Source of the DNA: Sternotherus odoratus
Lineage: Eukaryota > Chordata > Testudines > Kinosternidae
Length of the DNA stretch: 64,000 bases
Assembly: GCA_032164245.1 (NCBI GenBank)
Contig: JAVMKO010000002.1
Span: 87,720,340 to 87,784,339, forward strand
Reading direction: 5' to 3'
Shown here one piece after another: positions 23,641 to 34,080 of this stretch; position 1 is the first letter of the stretch, and each line of letters opens with the position of its first letter. The translations under genes and the position numbers were made by a program. The notes beneath the pieces are model-generated. The model saw nothing but the letters and a program-made list of their open reading frames with translations. It ran no database searches and was not told the origin of the DNA.

Positions 23641-26100
23641 TTTCTTTATATCCTATATATCCCTGAGCTGAAATCGGAGAAGGTGTGCATGGTTTCGTAA
23701 AAGCAAAATGTGGGGAATTTGCATGGGTTTGTGCATAAAAATCACCGTCAGCGCAAAAGAATCCCTCTTAGCTCTGCCTAGCAGATTCAAAAAAAGCATT
23801 TAAAGAGGTAGCAAGTGACCACAAGAGGCAGAGGGATCTGGTTACCAAGGGATATCTGTCTAAAGTTCAGATAGAGGAAGGTCAGAGAGAATTCCACTGG
23901 CTGACATTTTCAAATATCTGAAAGTGTAAAAACAATATACGAGCTCCCATATATATTGCCCTGTGTTCTACACCCAGGTAATGGCTCCGTGCCACTGATT
24001 CCTTCTTAGTGTGAAAGTATGGTACTTTAGCTTGTGTGTTCAGCAGCAGGAAGCCCTAGGGCAGGGGAGATCTATTTTATATACTGAGGGAGAACATTAT
24101 GTTTGGTACCAGGGAGCTGCTGAGGTTTTTATTCTCTCATTACTAGAAAACATTTCTGCACACTTTTCTCTGTGTTTTTATTAATCCATTTCATTTCATG
24201 CTGTCTCCCCTCCCACTTATCTAGCAGCTGCTCTCTCAATATCTCACCTACAGTTCAGGAAGGCACAGTAGGCAGATCACAATGCATATCCTCTTATACT
24301 CCTGGACATGCCATCTGCCATCTCCTCCTGGACACTTTTTGCAAACAGCTCTCTAAAACAACAGAGATTCTGGATGCTTAGGAGTTTATCCTGCCCAATG
24401 ACTATTTGTGAATAAGTGCAAATTAAAAAGTGAGGAATAGGGATATCCAGTCCTGCATCAATGAAAATGCTGTTGCCTGGCCTAGCCATCAAGGGTATGC
24501 CCATGTCAGGCTCGTGAGGCTGGGGCTCTGGGACTGTAAAATGATTATTTTTTCTTATGGCTGGTGAGTGGGGACATGGTCATTGTGGGTGGGATCATCA
24601 TTGTTGTGAAATAATTATTTCAGGCGGAGACCAAGTTCTGTGGTGGGGCAGAAGTCTTATGGAGAGCTCAGATAAGTCAGCTCTGGTTAGGAGTAGTCTT
24701 GATAAATTGATGTAGGGGTGTCAGTCGTGTTTGTGTGGTGGGTCCTGGTGTCATGGTTCCTCCCAGAGGTGGTGTTCTGTGGGTTGTAGAGTTCTACTTG
24801 GTTCCACTTTTTGTTTTTGTGTTGGATGGCTGTCATCAGGTTTCTTTTTAGAGGTGCTTTGGTTTCTTGAATGTTCTACAGGTAGGTTTCCTGGTTTTTC
24901 TTTCCTCCCAGCATGTTGGAGTATGTGATGATTTTTGTATTTAAGGTGGTACCTTCTGAAGCTGAAATATGTCTTAATCTGTCTCTGGGAATGAAACAAT
25001 CTTACCCTCCCTGGGGTGCACCGTACAAGGACTTGCAGCATCAAGGCAGTAAGATAGTCCCCTTTCTCTCTGATACTCATAATATTTAGCTCCCAAGGAT
25101 AATATAGTGGTGGACAGAATGTGTTAATTCCCACATCCAAAAAATATCAGTGTAATCACTATATCTTCAGTCTGTATGGGAGATTTCTTGAAACCCTTCC
25201 TCTCACCACACAAAGGCTTCAATATAAGTTAAATAGCTTTATACCTGTTTGGAAACCTTATTTCTATATTTGCACTGCAACAAAGGTTGATACAATCAAT
25301 AATTTCCTATCATTCCCGTTGTAAGCAGAACAACCGATAGGAAGTCATTTTTATGCTCATACTTAGAGACCAGTTCACAGCTTTTTATTGTTTGTCGCTG
25401 AAGCGTTATAAGACAATTGTCATTTTTTGGTTTAAGATGAATCGCGGTTGTTTTCCTGAACACTCAGGGTCACAAGTATTCAGCTGATTTCTGTGAAGCC
25501 TATCTAGTGCCATGTATCTGAAGCTGTTTGCTTGCCACCAAAGAAAGATTTATGTCTTCAGCCATGCAAAGTGAAATAACTGCATTGTGGAAAAGAAGGC
25601 AACTGTTTGCTTGTTCAAGTTAGTCTCTTATTCATCTCTCAGCTGACTAAATCTATGAAGTAAACATGGCATGACTTCCCCAGTCCAGCAATGACTACAT
25701 ATTGTCTTTGAATAAATACAGCAATATTATTGCTCCACACTTTCCTGGACACTAGCAGACTATGAAAACAAGCTGAAGTAACACCATAAGTCATACAGTC
25801 CCAGTTGTCATGAACCCAGGGAAAGGGAAGAATGAAGGATTCAGAAGTCAGCTTGATTTTAACCCTTTGAATTTTAATCTTTTTTTTTTCTAAACATGAT
25901 TGACGTCTCCTAGGAGCTCCATATCCTTCCATAGATTAGGAAGCATTAAGTAGCTGAACTTTCCACTGGCTGAGTCCAATCACATTCCTATAGATGAAGC
26001 AGTCTCCTCTGGACACCCACAGCTTCCAATTTATCTTTCAAAATGCAAACACTTTTGCAGATGAGATCATGTTGGGGGTGGGGGAAAGAGGACTAGACTG
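23641..26100. other. Mixed DNA, no gene recognised
   Basis: The frame 24751-25140 (minus, 129 codons) has no recognisable domain. Sequence near 24540-24900 is G/T-rich on the plus strand. No RNA gene or repeat with sharp ends was found. Confidence 0.45.
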
Positions 26101-26109
26101 GAGGATGAA

Positions 26110-27200
26110 TCTTTAAAACCACTAGCACCTGAGACCACTAGCACCTTTGAAAGCATGCTAGATGAACAGAATGTGTTCCTCCAAGCTGAGATACAAGCCC
26201 ATGCACTGTCTGCTGTCCCAAGAACTGTCATCCACTGTCCATGAGCTTAAGCTGCCCTTACCTGATAAATTCAACAGGGATTGTGGTAAATTACATGAAT
26301 TCCTTAACCAATGTCACCTCCAGTTTGTGTTGTGTTCACAGTTATATGCCACAGACCAGTTCAAAGTGGGATTAGTACTTAGCCTTCTCAGGGGAGAGGC
26401 CCTGAAGTGGCCCTGTGTTGGCTGACTGGGAGGAGAGCAGCCTAGCCTACCCTAGTGCTCAGAGCAGGCATCAGGCCTAGTGGCTGGAGCAGGCATGAAG
26501 CCTAGTGGCTATGGTCAGAGCTGTAGTCACTAGTCAGGAGTCAAAACCAAGGGTCAAACCAGAAGACAAGAACTGGATACCAGAGCCAAGGGTCAAATGG
26601 GGGGCAGGAACTGGAGCTAGCAGGATAACAGGCAATGAGCGGTTCAAGGCAGGGGCAGGACACAGGCAAGACTGGGTGCAAGGCAGAAGCAGAGTAGTGA
26701 GTATAAATGTTGAGAAGCCAGCAAGGAGCTGCTGCTGCTGGCTAGCAAGCCTGCTGGCCTCTACAGCCAATCAAGCGACATGACTAATCAGGCAGCCTGC
26801 TGCAGGCCAGCTGTACTGATGAGGCTGCTTGGAGACTAGCTCTTCAGCAGGCCCTGATTCCTGACTCCTGCTCCTACAAGGGTCTAGTCCTCTCCTTGAA
26901 CGCTGTATGGGCAATGTCAGGCATCTTGGATGGTCCTAATTGAGACTGTACAGCAAAAGCTGCACTCTATGCCCTCTGGGTGTTGGGTCTGTTGCCAAAT
27001 ATGCAGCAGAATTTTGATGTTTGGCCTCAGAAATCCACAGGAATCAGGATGGACACCACTTTAGGCAGGACTCAATGACTCTATCAAAGAAGAACTAGCA
27101 TGGCTGGAACCTCTGCCTAGCCTGGGAGCTTTCATTGATCTTTGCAGCCAAATTAATGATCAGCTAATAGAGCGAGCCCAGGGAAAACAATGCATCACTT
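26110..27200 (+). pseudogene. Ty3/Gypsy-type gag relic, interrupted
   Basis: Two pieces are visible. The first (about 26110-26425) contains LKLPLPDKFNRDCGKLHEFL and FKVGLVLSLLRGEAL, the typical start of the retrotransposon gag domain shared with the domesticated RTL/PEG10 group. The second (about 26945-27195) resumes with AGLNDSIKEELAWLEPLPSL and LCSQINDQLIERAQGKQC, the later part of the same domain, in one frame with one stop upstream. About 500 bp of unrelated sequence separates them. Stops and frame changes show that it is dead. Gag proteins of this group coat the element's RNA. No intact capsid can be made here. Confidence 0.85.
26430..26940. repeat. Inserted repeat inside the gag relic
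   Basis: This block splits the gag similarity. It includes a 26-bp near-tandem repeat ('gagcaggcatcaggcctagt' and 'gagcaggcatgaagcctagt', 26464-26511). It also holds phrases such as 'caagggtcaaaccagaagac' and 'caagggtcaaatggggggc'. It may be an LTR or SINE fragment. I cannot define its ends or class. Confidence 0.5.
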
Positions 27201-27771
27201 GACCCTCACCGTCCAGAACTCTTCCACCTACTGTGTACCCAGTTGACCCACCAGATGCCAAGCTGATGCAAGTCAACTGAGTCCAGCCCGCCTCGCCACC
27301 AGTGAAAAGAACTGTTGGGCCTTGGGATTTGGTCTGTATTGTTGGATACCCAGGTACATTGCAGCAGGGTGCTCGGTCAAAGTCCAGCTCTCCCCCACGT
27401 TCGGAAATATAAGCCCTCACCACCAGTCAGGGAGCTAGGGTTAGGTCAGTGCTTCAGTTCCTCACACAGTGAATTGTACTGCCACCTATCAACAGGAATT
27501 TTGGAAATCCTTAACCAGCACACTACAGTGCTTCATCTCCCCCTTTGACTCTGGTATTCTGCCAAGTCATATGTACTGGAGCTTCTTGAGGCTATTGACA
27601 GGTCACTCTTCTTTTCAGCCCTCATCATGCATCAAACAGTCCTCCCAACCCCAGAGGTCATTAGTCTTGATGGTTACTGAGAGATCTTGTAATTCTACGT
27701 CCCCTATGAACTGTGTTCACTGATCATTCTAAGTGTACTTTAGCTCATCACACATAAACCCTGAATCAACC
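27200..27771 (+). pseudogene. Degraded zinc-knuckle/protease region after gag
   Basis: About 27345-27385 the plus strand reads LYCWIPRYIAAGCSVKVQLS. This looks like a degraded CX2CX4HX4C nucleocapsid knuckle, with the second cysteine now Trp and the His now Tyr. Farther on, a PFDSGILPSHM segment could be a decayed aspartic-protease DSGA box. Both are in the order expected downstream of a Ty3/Gypsy gag. The assignment of the knuckle is fair and that of the protease is weak. Confidence 0.5.
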
Positions 27772-27779
27772 GGTGTTCA

Positions 27780-29651
27780 TAGGCTGACCATATTTCCTTT
27801 AGACAAAAACGGGACATTGGGAGGGCAAAAACGGGACAGGGTGTGGGGGGGGGGCATGGCCCCACCTGGGCCCCCCAGCACCGGGCGTGGGGGAGGCAGA
27901 GGGGGGTTGGGGGGGATGGATGGAGGAATAAGCAGAACAGGGATGGGGGATGAAGAGGATGGAGGGAGAGAGAGAGAAGGGGGGATGAGGGATGAAGATG
28001 ATGGAGGGGACGGAGGGAGAGAAGGCACGAAGGTGAGAAAGGGAGAGGATGGATGGATGAGAGAAGATGGGGGTAGGGAGCAGGGTGGATGGAGGAGGCA
28101 AGGGACAGCGAGAAGGAGGGATGGAGAGAAGGGAGATGGAAGAGGAGGCAGTGGACGGAGGGAGAGAGAGAAGGGAGGGATGGAGAAGGGGGATAGAGAG
28201 AAGGAAGAGAGGGATGGAGGGATAGAGAGAAGGGAGGAAGGAAGGGATGGAGGGATGGAGAAGGGGATAGAGAGAAGGGATGGAGGAAGTGAGAGGAGGC
28301 AGTGGACAGAGGGAGAGAGCAGGGAGGAAGGGGGGGATGGAGAGAAGGAGGAATAGAGAGGAAGAGGCTGCAGCGGGCGACGGGCTGGAGGAGGCGGCAG
28401 ATCAGAGCTGTCAGGAGCCGCAGCTGGGAGCGGAGCGAGCCGGCGGGGGGGGGCTGCCGGCCAGGTTTTCTGAAGAGAGAAGGGACGGAGGGAGTGAGAG
28501 GAGGCAGTGGACAGAGGGAGAGAGCAGGGACAGAGGGAGTGAGAGGAGGCAGTGGACAGAGGGAGAGAGCAGGGAGGAAGGGGGGGATGGAGAGAAGGGA
28601 GGGAAGGAGGAATAGAGAGGAGGAGGCTGCAGCGGGCGACGGGCTGGAGGAGGCGGCAGATCAGAGCTGTCAGGAGCCGCAGCTGGGAGCGGAGCGAGCC
28701 GGCGGGGGTGGGGGGGGCTGCCGGCCAGGTTTTCTGAAGAGAGAAGGGACGGAGGGAGTGAGAGGAGGCAGTGGACAGAGGGAGAGAGCAGGGACGGAGG
28801 GAGTGAGAGGAGGCAGTGGACAGAGGGAGAGAGCAGGGAGGAAGGGGGGGATGGAGAGAAGGGAGGGAAGGAGGAATAGAGAGGAGGAGGCTGCAGCGGG
28901 CGACGGGCTGGAGGAGGCGGCAGATCAGAGCTGTCAGGAGCCGCAGCTGGGAGCGGAGCGAGCCGGCGGGGGGGGGGGCTGCCGGCCAGGTTTTCTGAAG
29001 AGAGAAGGGACGGAGGGAGTGAGAGGAGGCAGTGGACAGAGGGAGAGAGCAGGGACGGAGGGAGTGAGAGGAGGCAGTGGACAGAGGGAGAGAGCAGGGA
29101 CGGAGGGAGTGAGAGGAGGCAGTGGACAGAGGGAGAGAGCAGGGAGGAAGGGGGGATGGAGAGAAGGGAGGGAAGGAGGAATAGAGAGGAGGAGGCTGCA
29201 GCGGGCGACGGGCTGGAGGAGGCGGCAGATCAGAGCTGTCAGGAGCCGCAGCTGGGAGCGGAGCGAGCCGGCGGGGGGGGGGCTGCCGGCCAGGTTTTCT
29301 GAAGAGAGAAGGGACGGAGGGAGTGAGAGGAGGCAGTGGACAGAGGGAGAGAGCAGGGAGGAAGGGGGGGATGGAGAGAAGGGAGGGAAGGAGGAATAGA
29401 GAGGAGGAGGCTGCAGCTGGCGGCGGGCTGGAGGAGGCGGCAGATCAGAGCTGTCAGGAGCCGCAGCCGGGGGCCCGAGCGAGCCGGCGGCGGCGGCAGC
29501 GGAGGGGGGGACATTTTATGATTCCATGTTTTTTCTGAGTCCTGCCCCAAAAACGGGACAAAATTGATATTTTGGTCAAAAAGACGGGACGGTTAAAAAA
29601 CATTAAAAAAACGGGACTGTCCCGTTCAAAACGGGACGTATGGTCAGCCTA
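27780..29651. mobile_element. hAT-like non-autonomous element with polypurine VNTR, 8-bp target duplication
   Basis: Ends are TAGGCTGACCATA and TATGGTCAGCCTA, flanked by perfect 8-bp duplications GGTGTTCA (27772-27779 and 29652-29659). An 8-bp duplication indicates the hAT superfamily. Subterminal 'aaaacgggac' repeats occur at both ends. The interior is GA-rich on the plus strand and carries a long tandem array (28270-29460). The large frames on either strand are repeat translations with no protein features. The insertion sits in the decayed gag/protease region. A second family member is at 36941-37836. Confidence 0.93.
28270..29460 (+). repeat. Compound VNTR: ~262-bp units with 45-bp subrepeats
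   Basis: The landmark 'tgcagcgggcgacgggctgg' recurs at about 28367, 28628, 28890 and 29197, and as a variant at about 29412. Spacings are 261, 262, 307 and 215. The spacing differences are explained by a 45-bp subrepeat (starting 'agggacggagggagtgagag') present in 2, 2, 3 and 1 copies. The plus strand is almost entirely purine outside the GC-rich landmark. Open frames of up to 365 codons are products of this periodicity. Confidence 0.95.
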
Positions 29652-29659
29652 GGTGTTCA

Positions 29660-29955
29660 TGATTTATACTTTTCTGTTTTCTACGGTGCCAGTGAGCCTA
29701 CCTTCCAATGCCACTGGCCTGCTTTCTTGCCTGTCCCGCATCTGCCCTTGGACTGCAGTAGTGACTCTCTAGCTTCCCAAGCACATGTGGGTGCATGTAG
29801 GCCTTGGATTTGCCTTGACTCCTCCTTCCCTCAACTTCGGCTGGTGGTCCTTCTCCCCTTGCCTTCCCACTAGCTCCCTTTGCAGTTTGCCCCCTTCCTC
29901 TTGCAGTTTGATACACACCCCAGGCTGCCCCCCGCTTTTTTTTTCTCTTTGCTAC
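29660..29955. other. Pyrimidine-rich DNA, no gene recognised
   Basis: C/T-rich stretch between the hAT insertion and the LTR. It could be the continuation of the older retroelement relic, but I cannot see pol similarity. Confidence 0.4.
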
Positions 29956-30667
29956 TGTAGCAGGGTGGCGACTCCTCCCTGCGGTGCCTCCTGCTGGTTC
30001 GTCCGGGAATTAGCTCACCAGCGCCTGGAGCGCCCTCTGCAGGCCGATGTCCCGCTTGCTGCTCTGGCCCCGTGTCCCTCCCGGACTCCGGTGCCCTCTT
30101 ACTGAGGGTGATTCACCTCTGCAGTACCCCCACAGGTCTTAGGGTCTCCCCTCCCTGGGGAACCCTCCACCCTCTATCCCCACCTTGCCTCAGTCTAGGC
30201 AACTGCCAGTCACCACTTGCTCCCGTTCACTGGGGCAGACTGCAGTATAATTGCCACTCATCACAGGCAAGGGGGGTTGGCCTGCTGCTTCTATCTCAGT
30301 AGCTATAGGCTGCCCCCTGCAACCCCGGTACCCCTTTGTTAGGACTTCCCCTAGGCCCTGCAGCCTGGGGGTTTCTAGGCTAGAGCTTCCTCAGCTCCTC
30401 CTGCCTTGCCCCAGCCCTGCACCACTCTAGGTACCTTGCTCAAGCTCCCAGCAGCAACCAGGCCTGTCAACCTCTGCATACAGAGGAGACTCTCTGTCGT
30501 GCTCCAAACTGACCCCTTATATCACAGCCAGCTGGGCCCTAATTGAACCAGCCACAGCTGTGGCTGCTTGGCCCAATCAGTCTAGGAGCTGCTTGCCCCC
30601 AGCCACAGCCCTTTACAGGGCTGTTTTAAACCCTTTTCCATGGGAGTGGGGCAGCTGCCCCACTACA
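29956..30667. mobile_element. Solo LTR (probably Ty3/Gypsy-type)
   Basis: The block begins TGTAGCAGGGTGG and ends GCTGCCCCACTACA, that is TGTAG...CTACA as expected for LTR termini. Its length is 712 bp. Flanking 5-mers GCTAC and GCTTC differ by one base, consistent with an aged 5-bp target duplication. A TATA-like 'ccccttatatcac' lies near 30506. An 18-bp perfect palindrome (30646-30663) lies next to the right end. I see no second LTR or internal region, so it is most likely solo. Class assignment is by general resemblance to turtle Gypsy LTRs. Confidence 0.75.
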
Positions 30668-32420
30668 GCTTCCTATTCTGCCTGCCCTCCCTTTCATTGT
30701 TTGCAACCTGTCCAGGCCCCACCCTCACTGCTTGTCCCTGCCTCCTCTACCTCAATCACACCCCCAAGCCCCAGACACCAGAACCCCTTGCTGTTCTATT
30801 TTCCACCTCCCCTGCCCAGCCCAGACTCCCTTTTGCTGTTTGTTTCTGCACTTCCCAGTCCCTCCTTTGCCGTTCACTTGCCTGTCCCCTGCCGAGCCCC
30901 ATGTGCTCCGTGCACCTTCGCTTTCACAGAACTTGTGTTCGCCCTCCCACTACTCACTGCACCTCCTCACACTTACAGCTGCCCTTCACCCAGTGCAATC
31001 GGAGAAGCTGGTGTCCCCCCGCCCAACAGTCCCTATTGTGCCACCACACCTTCCTTGCTTTATTTCATTATCTCCTCCAGTTTTTGTTTACACCTCCTCT
31101 CCCACACATTGTCTAGTGTGGAGAAGTAGTAGGCTTCAATTTTCCCCACCCTGACTCTTCCCTTTAACTTTTCTACCCTCCCCTCCAGTGGCTGTTCCTG
31201 TCACCTTCCCTTGATGGCAGACTCCAACTCAGCCATATGCAAGTGGCTCCAGTGGCTTCATCCATAGGGGAGGGAGAAGAGACTGAGGGAGGGGGATTTC
31301 TGTCTGCAGTTTGTTGCCCCACCATAGCTTTTCTCCCAATCTGTTCCTGTGACTGCCATTACCCACACCAATGCCAGTACCATCATTGCCCCCAAAGGGG
31401 TAACACCAGAAGCACTTCCCTCGCCACTCTACCCACCAAAGTCTCAACTGCTGTTACTGGTTACTCTACCATTTTCCCCTGCCTATCCTTCCTGAACAAG
31501 CTATACCCTTCTATACCAACATTCCAGTCATCAGATTTATCCCCCCACATCTTTATGATGCCAATTAAGTAATAATTTAACTGGCATACAAAGAAGAGCA
31601 ATTATTCTTATTTATGCCTTGCCTTTATCTTAATAAAGGCAATCTTAATTCTGACATTTTGAGTGCTTGATTTGCAATCTTAAAAATATTCTTTCAACAT
31701 AGATGTGTGTGTGTGTGTAATTAGTAAATATATTAACTGACCCATATTCTGAAGATATGTAAATCAGTTTATTGGGGAATCTCTCTCCAACTTTTACGAC
31801 TTTACCACAAGAAACATCCTTCAATGTGCCATGACATTAAATCATAATCTTCTCAGTGTGAATTTGAATGGAACAACCACCAATTTTCTTGTGTACCTTA
31901 GATTCAAATACCAGAGCATAGGTTTCATATTGGATACTTAAATTGAGTACCTAATCTGGTCTTTGCTGGCATCATGAGATGACTGTTGGAATTTAGCATG
32001 TTATCAACGAAGCAGCAGTTTCTTGCTGGTGTCTTTATTGGCACGTGGAATATCTTAAACCCGGGGCTAGTTCCTCACCTGATGTAAATGGGCAAAACTC
32101 CAGAAATCAGTGACTTTGCATCCATGTGTACCAGTTGAGAATTTGGCCTCATATGTTCATAAGATATAGATTTTTCTCTTAGACATATACTTATCTTTTA
32201 ATATCTTAAAGAATATTTTGGTAATTTATTGGATATGTACAGTTATTGTTTAACTACTACTAGCGACACAAGGTTCAATAACTTTTTTATTTACTTTTTG
32301 GTATGGTATATTTGAAAAGTAGAGCAACATTACCATTCATTATCAAAAACATTTCTATGAGTATTTTTGAACATTCCATTGAAGACAGATGGGTGTGTCA
32401 AGTACATTTTGAAATATTAG
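30668..32420. other. Pyrimidine-rich then AT-rich DNA, no gene recognised
   Basis: 30668-31560 is strongly C/T-rich on the plus strand and gives long but low-complexity Pro/Ser/Leu frames (for example 30560-31129), which I do not accept as genes. A short (TG)n lies near 31703-31718. 31570-32420 is AT-rich without recognisable content. Confidence 0.5.
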
Positions 32421-32511
32421 GCCCAATCTTTACCTAGCGTAAACCAGTTCCACTGGAGTCTGCCAATATATGCAAGCTGAGGATGTGGCCCATATTATGA
32501 GTTATTTGTTC

Positions 32512-32584
32512 AATATTGACTTCAATGGGGCTACTCGTGCTTAAAAATAAGCATAAGCTTAAGTGCTTTGCTGGATCAGGATCT
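32512..32584. repeat. Palindromic repeat fragment (GCTTTGCTG family)
   Basis: Contains 'gacttcaatggggctactc' and 'gcttaagtgctttgctgg', half of the foldback repeat seen complete at 6513-6595. A second half-copy follows at about 32735-32815. Confidence 0.55.
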
Positions 32585-32720
32585 TAACTTAGTGCCTCAG
32601 TTTCCCTTCTGAAAAATGGTGCTGATAATACTTCCTTATGTCCCAGAGTGTTGTGAAGACAAACTCATTAGTATTTGTGAAGCGTTCAAATGTTTTGGTG
32701 ATGATGGCTATATAAGTAAC
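32585..32720 (+). repeat. MIR/CORE-SINE-like relic
   Basis: Plus-strand MIR 3' half: 'gtgcctcagtttcccttctg', 'gaaaaatggtgctgataata', 'gttgtgaagac' and 'gatggctatataag'. These match the order of MIR-type SINEs. Confidence 0.75.
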
Positions 32721-32817
32721 TAGTTATAAGACAAATAACTCAGTATGTCAATGGAATTACTCATACACTTAAAGCTAAGCACAGGCTTATGTGTATTGCT
32801 GGATTGGTACCAAAGTG

Positions 32818-32912
32818 ACTAGCCTAAGTGACGGCAAGTTCACACAGAAAGTCGATGGCAGAACTGGGTCCTAGCTCAGTGCTTTAACCTCAGGACCATA
32901 CTTCCTCCAAGA
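32818..32912 (-). repeat. MIR-like relic (tRNA-side half)
   Basis: Minus-strand match to the 5' half of MIR: 'cacacagaaagtcgatggc', 'agaactgggtcctagctcag', 'tgctttaacctcaggacca' and 'tacttcctcc'. A complementary half lies just upstream in the opposite orientation. Confidence 0.7.
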
Positions 32913-33171
32913 AAGAGAATTAAGTAATCAGTTTTGTGTTCCTTCAAAATAGTCTATCTTAGACAATTAGGACAGTTCAGACACTTAATGCACCAAACTA
33001 CAATCTGATGGTAATCACATCTAATAGTAGTGTAGATATTAAATACACTTCTTTCTAAGGCGACTTAATGCACGTATCAACTGGAATTATTTATTTATTT
33101 TATTTACTCTTTTACAGAGGGGGTGGAATAGAAAAACCTATGAATGTCAACGGAATGCTTTTGTTTTGATT

Positions 33172-33255
33172 CAGAGTAGTAGCTGTGTTAGTCTGTATCT
33201 GCAAAAAGAATGAGGAATACTTGTGGCACCTTTTACCACAAGTACCCCTTGTTCT
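33172..33255 (+). repeat. Short R1-family insertion with fold-back end, 13-bp target duplication
   Basis: Starts with the R1 head 'cagagtagtagctgtgttag' and 'tctgtatctgcaaaaagaat', reaches 'tacttgtggcacctttt', then folds back as 'accacaagtacccc'. The arms (33201-33225 and about 33236-33260) match at 21 of 25 positions. The 13-bp TTTTGTTTTGATT flanks it at 33159-33171 and 33256-33268. This is a second R1 insertion in the window whose end is inverted on itself. Confidence 0.85.
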
Positions 33256-33819
33256 TTTTGTTTTGATTGTTTGTTTTAATTCATTGGTAGTTTCCTATAG
33301 CATGCAGCTAACTCCATCTCCTTTAACAGGTAGAAATCGTTCTTTAAAATTGTTTGCATTCTAAAAGAAAAGCATAATCCCATTGCCCAGAGAAAGCTTG
33401 TTTGGTTATACTTCATGATAATGGTTAGGTAGGTGATGTTTACTGGAAATATCAAAAGTATATGTGAAATCCAAGTCCTCATAAGTTAAATAGTCATGCA
33501 TTGAAATGACTTTTCCTTAAAATCTTTCTTTAGGCATCTGTGTTGGGCAATGTTACAAATTCCACTTAATGCTACATGGATTGATTATCAGACCTGCTGA
33601 GTTGTAAGTTATTGTGTCTCCCACTAGTGCTTGTCTACATGGGATACAAGCCTTAATACCACTACAACAAATTAGCACCCTTCCTTAGAGGAGTGGAAGT
33701 GTGTGTGTTTCTGGAACATCTCTGGTAACTTCATGCATGTAGTTTAGTTGAAGATGTATTGTTGCTTGTATGTATGCAGACAGAATGTAATTGCAGTGAA
33801 GAGAGGCAGTGGATGTGGT

Positions 33820-34080
33820 AGACAGGGCCCGGAGTGCATGTCATTTAGACCTGGGTTTTAGCCCTGGCTCTGACCTGCTGTATAACCTTTGCTTAGTTAC
33901 TTCACCTTTCTGTTCCTATTTTCCATCCTCCCCTTTTCCATCTTGTCTATTTAATTTGTAAGTTCCTTGGGGCAGGGACTGCCTCTTACAATGTGTTTGT
34001 ACAGTGCCTAGCACAATGAGTCCCCACTCTTGGTTAGGGCATCTACAAGCTTCGGTAATACAAATAATAATAATTGTGTT
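33820..34080 (+). repeat. MIR/CORE-SINE-like element, nearly full length
   Basis: The 5' part reads 'tagacctgggttttagccct', 'ggctctgacctgctgtataa' and 'agttacttcacctttctgtt', as in MIR tRNA/core regions. The 3' part reads 'aagttccttggggcagggac', 'tgtacagtgcctagcacaat' and ends with 'aatacaaataataataatt'. Internal decay is strong. It may carry a small internal-promoter relic, but no function is expected. Confidence 0.75.

Noticed and set aside
24751..25140. 129-codon frame, minus strand, as a possible gene
   Set aside because: No recognisable domain, splice context or start context, and the composition is that of random AT-rich DNA.
28302..29399. 365-codon open frame, plus strand, Arg/Gly/Glu-rich
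   Set aside because: It is a translation of the 262-bp tandem array in the hAT-like element. The frame stays open because purine-rich repeats lack stop codons. No domain or conserved start.
30560..31129. 189-codon frame, plus strand
   Set aside because: Pyrimidine-rich low-complexity DNA that is open in three frames at once. It overlaps the solo LTR.
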